From Candidatus Paceibacterota bacterium (GTDB taxonomy: Bacteria > Actinomycetota > Actinomycetes > Nanopelagicales > Nanopelagicaceae): 64,000 bases of DNA. Location of the stretch: assembly GCA_035530615.1 (NCBI GenBank), contig DATKUL010000003.1:1-64000 (forward strand), read 5' to 3'. Every line of letters starts with the position of its first letter. Positions within the stretch are counted from its first letter, which is position 1. The notes under the pieces are model-generated. The model ran no database searches and was not told the DNA's origin. It saw only the letters and a list, made by a program, of their open reading frames with translations. Below, piece by piece: positions 56,246 through 64,000 of this stretch. The translations under genes were made by a program, and so were the position numbers.

Positions 56246-57379
56246 TTACTTGCGAAGCCCCGCCTTCTGAAGATCGGAAATTCTCAACGTTCCTGTCTTA
56301 GCATCATCTTCGGATGCTAGGTAAAGACGTTGAATCGCAATCACTATTGCCTCAGCCAGGACATCTCGAAAATCAGAACGCTCTAGTCGCGAGGCATCTC
56401 CGCGGTTGGTGAGATACCCAAGATCAATACGCACAGTTGGGGATTTGGTAAGCCGCAATAAATCCCACGTTTTGGGATGCGTGCGGCAGTTGAGGAGATC
56501 GGTACGGGCGCATATTTCTCGTTGAACCAATGAGGCAAATCGTTCACCAACAACCGAGTGGACACCGTGCGTCTCGCTGCCGTAGTAATACGTTGCGACT
56601 CCATGTGCATTTTCGTTTTTGTAGGAATCTGCATGGAAAGAGAGAATGAGATCTGCCCCAGCCTGATTTGCAAAAGCAATTCGCTCGGACTCACTTGGCT
56701 CATTCTGTGCCCCCCGTGTGAGAAAGACACTCACTCCTAGAGCTAGAAGTCGACCTTCTAGTCTTTGGGCGACGTCGTACACTGTTGTGGATTCATTAAT
56801 ACCATGGGCACTGACGCCGCGATTCTTTCCTCCACCGCTGGGATCTAAAACAATTACTTTATTAGCAAGGGAAGGACCTCGGTCATGCTGCATCGCGCTC
56901 TCACGCAAGATAGAGGGGGTACCTCCCGAGACGGTTCTTGTGAGGCGGATGAGCGCTGTGATTGTGGCGGGCCCACATTTTCCATCAGTTGTGACGCCAA
57001 CTGACTTTTGAAATTCACGTACCGCATTCTCTGTCTTTACTCCATATACGCCATCAACTCGACCGCAATCAAATCCCATGTCGGTAAGGCGGGCTTGTAG
57101 GGTCGCAATGTCGTCGCCACGAAGAAATGGAGGTTGTTGGAGATAAAGCGAACGGTCGCCAAGTTTCCACTGCGCCTCTTCAAGAGCCCGCATCGTTACA
57201 GAGTTCACGACGCCCGTGATATCGAGGCCGCGATTTTGTTGGAAGGTGCGAATTGCATTGACGGCGCTTTCATCTATTGACGGCGGGTGCACGACCAATA
57301 AACCCAACCGATTGAGAATGTTTATAACATGGGTCACATCGTCAGCAGTGGAATCTTTGCCGATCAAACGATCATCCAT
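56246..57379 (-). CDS. cwlM: CwlM-like protein: two peptidoglycan-binding domains plus degenerate amidase_3
   Basis: 377 residues, no signal peptide. Two PG_binding_1 domains (about 10-75 and 82-148: FQQNRGLDITG, FDCGRVDGVYGVKTENAVREF) precede an amidase_3 fold (about 173-360). The usual DPGHGG zinc motif reads DPSGGG (179-184), so the first His ligand is lost, and the terminal catalytic Glu region reads VRIDLGYLTN with Asp. Glu196 and the His of LILSFHADS remain. This fits the mycobacterial CwlM model of a cytoplasmic PknB substrate regulating MurA rather than an active amidase. Position beside trxA-trxB agrees. TAGGGT ends 7 nt upstream of the ATG. Confidence 0.85.
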   Translation of the reverse strand: MDDRLIGKDSTADDVTHVINILNRLGLLVVHPPSIDESAVNAIRTFQQNRGLDITGVVNSVTMRALEEAQWKLGDRSLYLQQPPFLRGDDIATLQARLTDMGFDCGRVDGVYGVKTENAVREFQKSVGVTTDGKCGPATITALIRLTRTVSGGTPSILRESAMQHDRGPSLANKVIVLDPSGGGKNRGVSAHGINESTTVYDVAQRLEGRLLALGVSVFLTRGAQNEPSESERIAFANQAGADLILSFHADSYKNENAHGVATYYYGSETHGVHSVVGERFASLVQREICARTDLLNCRTHPKTWDLLRLTKSPTVRIDLGYLTNRGDASRLERSDFRDVLAEAIVIAIQRLYLASEDDAKTGTLRISDLQKAGLRK

Positions 57380-57386
57380 CCTGAGG

Positions 57387-57392
57387 ACCCTA
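57387..57392 (-). promoter_or_regulatory. Predicted leaderless promoter, -10 TAGGGT
   Basis: TAGGGT ends 7 nt before the ATG of the cwlM-like gene; no ribosome binding site is seen. Confidence 0.4.
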
Positions 57393-57452
57393 ACTATTTA
57401 AGCAAACCACAGAGCATTTCATTTAACGTAAGAGCGAACTCTCAGACCAATT

Positions 57453-57770
57453 CTAAAGAAAATTTGCGAGATCTTTGAGAAGTGCCGGCTTGGGCTTAGC
57501 TCCGATAATTGACTTAACAATCTCCCCATTAACAAAAACCGCAAGAGTTGGAAGCGAGGTGATCCCATATTTGACGGCGATCCGAGATTCTTCATCGGTA
57601 TTCAATTTCACTACCTTCAATTTACCGACGTACTCTTTGGCAATCTCTTCCAGAATAGGAGCAACTGCGCGGCAAGGCCCACACCACTCAGCCCAAAAAT
57701 CCACAAGTACTGGCGTAGAACTCTTTAAAACCTCTGCATCAAAAGTTGCGGTTGTTACTTCTTGTGCCAT
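57453..57770 (-). CDS. trxA: Thioredoxin
   Basis: 105 residues, active site WAEWCGPCRAVAP, cis-Pro in SLPTLAVF. Full length. It reduces protein disulfides in the cytoplasm and is itself reduced by the TrxB encoded upstream. AGAGGA lies about 7 nt before the ATG. Confidence 0.97.
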   Translation of the reverse strand: MAQEVTTATFDAEVLKSSTPVLVDFWAEWCGPCRAVAPILEEIAKEYVGKLKVVKLNTDEESRIAVKYGITSLPTLAVFVNGEIVKSIIGAKPKPALLKDLANFL

Positions 57771-57844
57771 TCTTATTCCTCTCGCGATTCCAAATACCTA
57801 GGATACTGGTGCAAATCCAATCTTGTCCGAATGAAACCAGCGAC

Positions 57845-58783
57845 TTATCTGTGTGAGAGGAATCGCTCGGCATCTAGAGCTGCTTGACAACCAGAACCTG
57901 CGGCCGTGATCGCTTGGCGATACACATGGTCAACCAAATCCCCACAAGCAAAGATACCTTCTTGATTGGTAAGCGTTGATCGATCAATTACTTTCACATA
58001 ACCTTCGTCATCGGTTTCGATCTGGCCCTTAACAAGTTCACTGCGTGGATCGTGCCCAATTGCAACAAAAAGTCCAGAGAAGGCCCGCGTCGTGAGTTCG
58101 CCAGTTACAGTGTTGCGAAGTTGTAATGAATCCACTTTGTTCTCACCAAGGACATCGACCACCTCGTGATTCCAAAGGAATTCAATTTTCGGGTTTGCAA
58201 ACGCACGCTCGGCCATAATCTTGGATGCGCGAAGCGAATCTCGACGATGGATAAGAACTACCTTGGAGGCAAAGCGCGTAAGAAATGTTGCTTCTTCGAT
58301 AGCCGAATCTCCGCCACCGACAACAGCAATCTCTTGATTGCGGAAGAAGAAGCCGTCGCACGTTGCGCACCATGAGACACCTCGTCCAGAAAGGCGCTTC
58401 TCATTAGGAAGTCCAATCTCCCGAAAGGCAGACCCCATAGCGAGAATTACCGCACGAGCATGAACTATGTTTCCAGAACCATCCTTGAGCACCTTAGTCT
58501 TTGACGCAAGATCCATCTCGACAATGTCATCAGTGATCAACTTCGTGCCGAAGCGTTCTGCTTGCTTCCGCATCGATTCCATGAGATCTGGACCCATCAC
58601 ACCTTCAATGAACCCTGGAAAGTTTTCAACCTCAGTTGTATTCATTAAAGCGCCACCGGCAGTGACCGAACCTTCATAGAGGACTGGAGATAGTTGGGCA
58701 CGCGCGGCATAGATTGCGGCCGTGTAGCCAGCTGGTCCCGAACCGACAATGACTACATCGTGGATCTTCTGATCAGAGTTCAT
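57845..58783 (-). CDS. trxB: Thioredoxin reductase
   Basis: 312 residues from the ATG at 58783, starting MNSDQKIHDVVIVGSGPAGY. The FAD fold, the redox pair WCATCDGFFF, the NADPH motif VVGGGDSAIEEA and the C-terminal GIFACGDLVDHVYRQAITAAG are intact. It reduces thioredoxin with NADPH. TATAAT ends exactly 6 nt before the ATG and there is no ribosome binding site; the further upstream TTG would overlap this box. Confidence 0.96.
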   Translation of the reverse strand: MNSDQKIHDVVIVGSGPAGYTAAIYAARAQLSPVLYEGSVTAGGALMNTTEVENFPGFIEGVMGPDLMESMRKQAERFGTKLITDDIVEMDLASKTKVLKDGSGNIVHARAVILAMGSAFREIGLPNEKRLSGRGVSWCATCDGFFFRNQEIAVVGGGDSAIEEATFLTRFASKVVLIHRRDSLRASKIMAERAFANPKIEFLWNHEVVDVLGENKVDSLQLRNTVTGELTTRAFSGLFVAIGHDPRSELVKGQIETDDEGYVKVIDRSTLTNQEGIFACGDLVDHVYRQAITAAGSGCQAALDAERFLSHR

Positions 58784-58789
58784 AATGCT

Positions 58790-58795
58790 ATTATA
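58790..58795 (-). promoter_or_regulatory. Predicted leaderless promoter, -10 TATAAT
   Basis: Perfect -10 consensus TATAAT ending 6 nt before the trxB ATG. This is the clearest leaderless promoter in the window. Confidence 0.6.
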
Positions 58796-58813
58796 ACAAT
58801 ATTCCAAAAAAGT

Positions 58814-60475
58814 TTATTCCCGCGGTTCGGCATTTGGCTTACGGCGAGTGCTGAGCATTCGGTTGAATTGATTTGCCACTAATCCCCGAGTAATTACGAT
58901 TTCATGTATATGCATAGCGCGGGCGACAAAGTAATACCCAAAAAGGCTAACCACCATCACGAAAAACAATTCCGAGACTCTCGCAATAGTTGAAGAAGCA
59001 TCAACCCAAGAGAAATATTGAGTAACTCCAAAGATTGGGACCATAGCGATTAGGGCAGAACCCCAAAGGCGTAGATGCTGCGAGAAAAAATCACTAATTA
59101 AAATTGGTCCAACGTGTCTCTTCAAAAGTGCAAGTGTGACAAGAAGCCCCACGATATAACTAATTGAAAAAGCTAAACCAAGTCCGACTGTTACCCATTT
59201 ACTACTGAGTACATTTAAAGAAAGGTAGGAAAGAGCGACGGAAATAATATTAATAATCAGAATAGAAAGTACTTGCGTCCTGGTATCTTCAAACGCATTA
59301 AATCCTCTTATGAGGATAATGTTTATGCTAAATGCAACCAAACCAACTCCGAGCGCAGAGAGCACATTTCCAATGTAGACAGCGTCGGATTTTGCGATTC
59401 CAAAGAAGAGAACGCGAGTTATAAGTGGTCCAAACAAAAGGAAGGCGACCCCACTGGGAACTGTAAGAACACCTACCATCTTGATTGCGCGAATCAACTG
59501 TTCGCGCACCTCAGTACGTTTATTGTCAATTGCCAATTTAGACAAATGAGGAAGCAGTGCAGTAACGAGTGAAATCGTAACTATCGAGTAAGGAAGCATC
59601 ATAATAAGGAAAGCGTTGCTAAAAGGCGTGAAGCCAACTCCCGTTTTTACCCCCTCTTGCGCAGATCGAACCGCAGCGCTGGTTGAAACATTGACGGTTA
59701 CTAGATAACCAAGTTGTGAAATAAGGACGTAGATAAGGGTCCATCCTGCTAGAGAGAAAGACCTCCCCAATCCTTGCAAGCCGAACTTAGGCACAATTCT
59801 TAGGCCGGTTCGTTTCACAACAGGGATCAAAATAAGTGCCTGTATCACTACCCCAAGGGTTGTTCCCCAACCCAAGAATTGTGTTTGCTGAGTTGAAATT
59901 GAATCTATAGTCAGATGGGGCGACTGTAGAAGGACTGTTAGGAAGATTCCGATCACAACCAGATTATTTACAATTGGCGCCCACATTAAAGGCGCAAAGG
60001 ATCCCTTAGCGTTCGCCACTTGTCCCAACATAGTAAAGAGCCCTAAGAAAAATATTTGCGGCAGGCAGAATCGAGTGAAGTCCACTGCCAGTTGAAACTC
60101 TTTCTCAAAGCCAACATTGGAAAATTCTGGGGCGTAAATTCTTACAAGTGCGGGAGCGAAGAGAATTCCTAGGAGAGCCAGCATGAACAGGATTGAGCTG
60201 ATAGTTGTTACTAAACGAGAGGCAAATGCTTCCCCCCCGTCTTCATCAGCAAAAGAACGAACAAGTTGTGGAACAAAGATTGCTGTAAGCGCACCGCCAA
60301 TAAGTAGGTTGTACAAGATGTTTGGCATGGTGTTTGCCACGTTGTACGTGTCAGCCAGGAGGGCAGTGCCAAGAACAGCCACTGCCAAGATGTTTCTTAC
60401 AAATCCAGTGAGACGCGAGAAAATCGTTCCAAGTGCCATCACGCTCGAGGCGTGGAACATATCGGCCGGTTTCAT
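58814..60475 (-). CDS. murJ: Lipid II flippase MurJ (MviN)
   Basis: 553 residues from the ATG at 60475, which overlaps the previous stop (ATGA). About fourteen membrane segments. SSVMALGTIFSRLTGFVRNI opens the family, followed by NTMPNILYNLLIGGALTAIF and FVPQLVRS. It flips lipid II across the membrane. It lacks the long intracellular pseudokinase tail of mycobacterial MviN, which agrees with the absence of FHA genes here. Confidence 0.93.
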   Translation of the reverse strand: MKPADMFHASSVMALGTIFSRLTGFVRNILAVAVLGTALLADTYNVANTMPNILYNLLIGGALTAIFVPQLVRSFADEDGGEAFASRLVTTISSILFMLALLGILFAPALVRIYAPEFSNVGFEKEFQLAVDFTRFCLPQIFFLGLFTMLGQVANAKGSFAPLMWAPIVNNLVVIGIFLTVLLQSPHLTIDSISTQQTQFLGWGTTLGVVIQALILIPVVKRTGLRIVPKFGLQGLGRSFSLAGWTLIYVLISQLGYLVTVNVSTSAAVRSAQEGVKTGVGFTPFSNAFLIMMLPYSIVTISLVTALLPHLSKLAIDNKRTEVREQLIRAIKMVGVLTVPSGVAFLLFGPLITRVLFFGIAKSDAVYIGNVLSALGVGLVAFSINIILIRGFNAFEDTRTQVLSILIINIISVALSYLSLNVLSSKWVTVGLGLAFSISYIVGLLVTLALLKRHVGPILISDFFSQHLRLWGSALIAMVPIFGVTQYFSWVDASSTIARVSELFFVMVVSLFGYYFVARAMHIHEIVITRGLVANQFNRMLSTRRKPNAEPRE

Positions 60476-61563
60476 TTTCGCGACCTTCTGACTCTCCGAA
60501 TGATTTGAGCTAGGGCTGCTAGTAGAAGAAGTACCGCTGCGCCTGTCGTGAACCATGCCACAGCCGGACTGATAACAGAGAGATTAAGAGTGAGAATTAC
60601 GGAGTCCCCAACAGATTTTCCGGCTGAGTTTTTGAACTGAGCGAGAACTGCCGTCGAACCTGGAGCTATGACGGTAAAAGGAACTGAGATCTGAGTCTTG
60701 GAATTGGCTGGCAAAATGATGTGCTTGTCACCGACAGTGCGAATCCGAAAATTTAATGGAGTGAGTTGGAGTGAGACCGTCACCGGAGAGGCGAAGTCAT
60801 TCACTAGAGTGATCGGGACGTTTTCATGTTGGGATGTCAGGCGGTATTTACCGGGAACAATTCTCAATTTATGGCGGGTATTTGCTACCGCCTCATTAGC
60901 GTTTGAAGCAAAGTAGTGCTGTTCTTGTGCACTCATTCCAGTAGCGAGCAAAATGCCTAATTTCGAGCGCAAAAGATCTAATTGCTCGGCCGGTACAACC
61001 GTTGAAAATAAAGCAATTGCTCGTCGATTGGTGGTGTACGAAAGGGTTGTATTGGCGGGGATATAGGTCTTATGAGAGGCCCATCGAAAGCTTCGATTAA
61101 TTCCGATCTCACGACCAAGGACACGCGCAAGTCTTTTCTGACTAGTTTCGTAGTAGTAGGTGAGTTCAGTTGGAGCAAGGCGTTTAGTCATGGAAATATC
61201 AGGGTGTCCATATGGAAGTGCAAAAATCAGATCCGCAGCACTGATGAGCTTGAATTCAGTCAGCCAATCTTGCGCGATCGGATCTGTTTGAGCCATGAAG
61301 GAAATCTCTTCAATAAGGGCAGCATCAATCATCCACCGACGTGGTTGCGCAACGGGATTGAAAACCAATTGCCCTAACTGTCCATTGGGGAGAAGTGAAA
61401 CTGTCAATTCATTATTAAGAGCCACTCCGAGCAGGTCGCTGTGTGGGGAGTTAATAAGTATTACCGTATTGCTTGCCGCCATTGCCGGCGTCGCTGAGAG
61501 AAATGGGACACAAGCAAGAAGCATAAGAAGTACTCCCGAGATTACCTTGCCTCTCCTTCTCAT
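60472..61563 (-). CDS. DUF6049-like secreted/membrane-anchored protein
   Basis: 363 residues. A signal peptide ending PAMA-AS is followed by an extracellular part that includes a beta-sandwich-like segment (about 240-330: VPITLVNDFASPVTVSLQLT) and a C-terminal membrane helix (VAWFTTGAAVLLLLAALAQII) with a basic tail. Position between the Nudix gene and murJ matches the DUF6049 protein of mycobacteria, though that is about twice as long. Function is not established; a role in wall assembly with MurJ is inferred from conserved linkage. Confidence 0.72.
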   Translation of the reverse strand: MRRRGKVISGVLLMLLACVPFLSATPAMAASNTVILINSPHSDLLGVALNNELTVSLLPNGQLGQLVFNPVAQPRRWMIDAALIEEISFMAQTDPIAQDWLTEFKLISAADLIFALPYGHPDISMTKRLAPTELTYYYETSQKRLARVLGREIGINRSFRWASHKTYIPANTTLSYTTNRRAIALFSTVVPAEQLDLLRSKLGILLATGMSAQEQHYFASNANEAVANTRHKLRIVPGKYRLTSQHENVPITLVNDFASPVTVSLQLTPLNFRIRTVGDKHIILPANSKTQISVPFTVIAPGSTAVLAQFKNSAGKSVGDSVILTLNLSVISPAVAWFTTGAAVLLLLAALAQIIRRVRRSRK

Positions 61564-62174
61564 TTCGGCAAGTCACCGTTTCGCGCGATCAATTTCTTCT
61601 CATCGGGGTAGGCCAGGCGATCAATTATCTCATGGAGTGGAAACCAGGAGACTTCATCCACTTCGGTTACTTGAGGCGCCAGAATTCCGCCCAATTCTCG
61701 GAAGAGATAGTGATGAACCGTTTTATGAATGCGCTTCCCGCCTGCCATAAACCAGAAATCAATAATTCCTAAAGCGCGGGAAATTTCAGATTCAATTCCC
61801 GTCTCTTCCATGACTTCTCGCAATGCTGCTTGCTCGGGAGTCTCGCCCGCCTCTATGTGCCCCTTTGGGAGAGACCAAAGGAGCCGAACGCGGGCATTGT
61901 CTTTCTGATCAATCCGACCGATAAGCAAGCCTTGGGTTCCAGAAGAATCGATCACCAAACCGCCGGCGCTTACCTCATCAATTCGCTTGGTGTGGGTTGA
62001 AGCGGTACGAGAATCCCCTTTTGCAGGTCGATGATGGGCCGGATTGGTGGCAGGTTTGAGCGGTAGCGCTGGTTCATTCTTCAAATCAGGAGATTGGGGG
62101 GAGCGATTGGCGGGCCTTCTGCGCCGCCTCTTCTTCTTGGTACTTTCGCTGCCCGCACCAGGTGCAGGGATCAT
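61560..62174 (-). CDS. Nudix hydrolase (MutT4-position)
   Basis: 204 residues. A basic, Pro-rich N-terminal 70 residues (KKKRRRRRPANRS) precedes a Nudix domain with LPKGHIEAGETPEQAAL-REVMEETGIESE, a complete Nudix box. Substrate unknown. It is the first gene of an operon with the DUF6049-like gene and murJ, each joined by ATGA. TACGCT ends 6 nt before the ATG. Confidence 0.9.
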   Translation of the reverse strand: MIPAPGAGSESTKKKRRRRRPANRSPQSPDLKNEPALPLKPATNPAHHRPAKGDSRTASTHTKRIDEVSAGGLVIDSSGTQGLLIGRIDQKDNARVRLLWSLPKGHIEAGETPEQAALREVMEETGIESEISRALGIIDFWFMAGGKRIHKTVHHYLFRELGGILAPQVTEVDEVSWFPLHEIIDRLAYPDEKKLIARNGDLPK

Positions 62175-62180
62175 GAAGTA

Positions 62181-62186
62181 AGCGTA
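62181..62186 (-). promoter_or_regulatory. Predicted leaderless promoter, -10 TACGCT
   Basis: TACGCT ends exactly 6 nt before the ATG of the Nudix-DUF6049-murJ operon. Confidence 0.4.
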
Positions 62187-62206
62187 CTGCTCTAGCCTTA
62201 TCCATT

Positions 62207-63640
62207 ATGACTAGAGCGCTGGGTGCCGCAGAGGAACTTGCTATTAGATCTTTGATTGAACGGGCTCCCTTGGCGAGTTCTTTAGCGGATGCCTTTAAGA
62301 GTGCCGGCTATCGCCTAGCGCTAGTCGGAGGCTCAGTAAGGGACGCAATTTTGGGCCGACTTGGAAATGATCTTGATTTCACGACCAATGCTCCCCCAGA
62401 GGTGACGAAAAAGATTCTTAGCCGATGGGCCGAGAATATTTGGGATACTGGAATTGCCTTTGGAACTGTGACAGGAAAACGCGGTGAGACCACCGTTGAG
62501 GTTACAACCTATCGAAGTGAAAGTTATGACGTCGATAGTAGAAAGCCAGAGGTGAAATATGGGCAATCTCTCGAAGGTGATCTTTCGCGTCGCGACTTCA
62601 CAGTGAATGCAATGGCCCTGGAATTAACCCAGGGGGCGCCAATCTTTGTGGACCCGTTTAACGGACTAGAAGATTTAGCGAATCGTCTGCTTCGCACGCC
62701 GGGACGAGCAGAAGATTCCTTCTCCGATGATCCACTACGCATGATGCGTGCGGCGCGTTTTGCCGCACAACTTAATTTCATTGTTGCAGAGGATGTCATG
62801 ACGGCGTTAAAAAATATGGCTGGAAGAATTTCAATCATTTCCGCAGAACGCGTGCGCGATGAATTCTCCAAGTTACTTCTTTCAAAGAATCCCCGTATTG
62901 GAATAACCATACTGGTGGAAAGTGGTTTGGCAGACATTGTCCTTCCGGAAATTCCGAAATTAAAGTTGGAAATCGACGAACACCATCACCATAAAGATGT
63001 GTACGAACATTCACTTACCGTTCTTGACCAAGCAATCGCGCTTGAATATCGCATAGGCGGAGAAAACTTGGTGAGTCGTCTTGCTGCTCTATTACACGAC
63101 ATTGGCAAACCGAAAACCCGCAGTCATATTGCAGGTGGAGGCGTATCCTTTCATCACCATGAAGTTGTGGGTGCACGGCTTGCGAAGGAACGACTCAAAG
63201 CACTTAGATTTGATGGGAAGACGATTGATGATGTATCAACACTCATTGCGCTCCATTTGAGATTTCATGGTTATGGGCAGGGGGAGTGGACTGATTCTGC
63301 TGTAAGACGATACGTCCGTGATGCTGGCGATTTACTAGAATACTTACACGTGCTCACGCGCGCAGACTGCACCACTCGAAATAGACGCAAAGCAGAATCT
63401 CTAGCTGCCACTTACCTAAGCCTGGAAGAGCGCATTGACGTCCTTATGAAGCAGGAGGAATTGTCAAAGATCCGACCTGATCTAGATGGCGGAGAAATAA
63501 TGAAGATTCTTGAGATAAAATCTTCACCTGTCGTCGGTGAGGCACTCGCTTTTCTGCTTGAGCTGCGACTAGAGCGCGGACCTTTAGACAAAGAAAAGGC
63601 GAAAGAAGAATTGATTAACTGGTGGGCCAAGCAGCGTTAA
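62207..63640 (+). CDS. pcnA: CCA tRNA nucleotidyltransferase with HD domain
   Basis: 477 residues. Class II nucleotidyltransferase head LVGGSVRDAILGRLGNDLDF, the RRDFTVNAMAL motif, the ADPLRMMRAARFAAQL-like segment (here DDPLRMMRAARFAAQ), then an HD domain with HHHHKDVYEHSL and LLHDIGKP. It adds or repairs CCA ends; needed here because the tRNA genes in the window do not encode CCA. Divergent from the Nudix operon; overlaps the convergent MFS gene by 26 bp. Confidence 0.95.
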   Translation: MTRALGAAEELAIRSLIERAPLASSLADAFKSAGYRLALVGGSVRDAILGRLGNDLDFTTNAPPEVTKKILSRWAENIWDTGIAFGTVTGKRGETTVEVTTYRSESYDVDSRKPEVKYGQSLEGDLSRRDFTVNAMALELTQGAPIFVDPFNGLEDLANRLLRTPGRAEDSFSDDPLRMMRAARFAAQLNFIVAEDVMTALKNMAGRISIISAERVRDEFSKLLLSKNPRIGITILVESGLADIVLPEIPKLKLEIDEHHHHKDVYEHSLTVLDQAIALEYRIGGENLVSRLAALLHDIGKPKTRSHIAGGGVSFHHHEVVGARLAKERLKALRFDGKTIDDVSTLIALHLRFHGYGQGEWTDSAVRRYVRDAGDLLEYLHVLTRADCTTRNRRKAESLAATYLSLEERIDVLMKQEELSKIRPDLDGGEIMKILEIKSSPVVGEALAFLLELRLERGPLDKEKAKEELINWWAKQR

Positions 63641-64000
63641 AGCGTGCAGGTCGCAACAAAACGGCGAATGAGAGTGTGTACACGAGAGAAATCAGCCCAA
63701 TGACAATTGTTGATTTACCAGAGAAAGGCAGGATTAATGCCGCTAACACTGCCCCAGAGACAATTGCCCCGTTCACGAGCACGTCATAGACGGCAAAGAC
63801 GCGCCCCCGGAAAATGTCATTTATTTTTGCTTGAACTAAAGCGTCATTGGTGACTTTGAGGCTTTGTCCAAAGAGGCTGGTGAAAAAAGCTGCGATATAA
63901 AGGGTTAGTGGGCTAAAGGAGAGAATGAGTACGAGCGGCGATATTGCACTTGCCGCCATCATGTATCTAATCCAGGTATATCTACCATAGCGATCAACCC
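63615..64000 (-). CDS. Major facilitator superfamily transporter, C-terminal part (partial)
   Basis: The frame stays open to the window edge; the visible part reads DRYGRYTWIRYMM, then three or four hydrophobic helices (ISPLVLILSFSPLTLYIAAF, GAIVSGAVLAALILPF, STIVIGLISLVYTLSFAVLL) and a loop KINDIFRGRVFAVYDVLVNG typical of the second half of an MFS carrier. The N-terminal half lies outside the window. Substrate unknown. Confidence 0.75.
   Translation of the reverse strand, partial: VDRYGRYTWIRYMMAASAISPLVLILSFSPLTLYIAAFFTSLFGQSLKVTNDALVQAKINDIFRGRVFAVYDVLVNGAIVSGAVLAALILPFSGKSTIVIGLISLVYTLSFAVLLRPARFNAAWPTS

Noticed and set aside
57845-60475. sigM and its anti-sigma gene expected between trxB and murJ
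   Set aside because: Only 30 bp separate trxB and murJ; the genes are absent here.

Overview
The window is the replication-origin region of an actinobacterial chromosome of moderate GC content. Around dnaA the gene order on both sides matches that of Mycobacterium and Streptomyces: pcnA, Nudix, DUF6049-like, murJ, trxB, trxA, cwlM-like, parB, parA, rsmG, jag, yidC, yidD, rnpA, rpmH, then dnaA, dnaN, recF, DUF721/dciA, gyrB, gyrA, tRNA-Ile, tRNA-Ala, ppiA, a rhomboid protease, crgA, a trpG/pabA glutaminase, pknB and pstP. Compact spacing, many 1-4 bp start/stop overlaps and the loss of usual cluster members (pknA, pbpA, rodA, both FHA genes, sigM) suggest a streamlined lineage, perhaps a freshwater or marine planktonic actinobacterium of the Nanopelagicales type. 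That placement is inference from content only.

Layout. 0-7.8 kb is an accessory segment: a 28-bp tandem repeat at the window edge, a strongly structured RNA candidate ending in a terminator beside tRNA-Arg(TCG), a small secreted protein, an ABC-2 exporter operon, and exported proteins (phospholipase A2-like, VanY-like D,D-carboxypeptidase, degenerate M23-like protein, Rieske protein). 7.8-13.6 kb holds a divergent catabolic unit: an aldehyde dehydrogenase, a 57-residue membrane protein and an NCS1 permease on one strand, and a dimethylglycine/sarcosine dehydrogenase-type enzyme on the other. 13.5-17.6 kb has a hydrolase remnant, an esterase, two acetyltransferases, a Nudix hydrolase and a one-gene islet bounded by a copy of the 3' end of tRNA-Arg(ACG).

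17.6-35.8 kb is mostly metabolic: ferredoxin-NADP reductase, GTP-type PEP carboxykinase, Xaa-Pro aminopeptidase, paired fluoride channels, a succinate dehydrogenase operon, pheA-serS-HAD, a glycerophosphodiesterase, a threonine-to-glycine pathway (tdh-kbl) and an aldo/keto reductase. 35.8-64 kb is the conserved origin block. Its products are replication initiator, clamp, gyrase, partition proteins with two parS sites, ribosome and membrane-insertion factors, and a cell-wall group (PknB, PstP, CrgA, CwlM-like pseudo-amidase, MurJ) that in mycobacteria works as one signalling network.

Two features recur across the window. Many genes without a ribosome binding site have a TANNNT -10 box 5-7 nt upstream of the start codon, which predicts leaderless transcripts. 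Several exported proteins share a short Cys...Cys...Gly-Lys...Trp module after the signal peptide.
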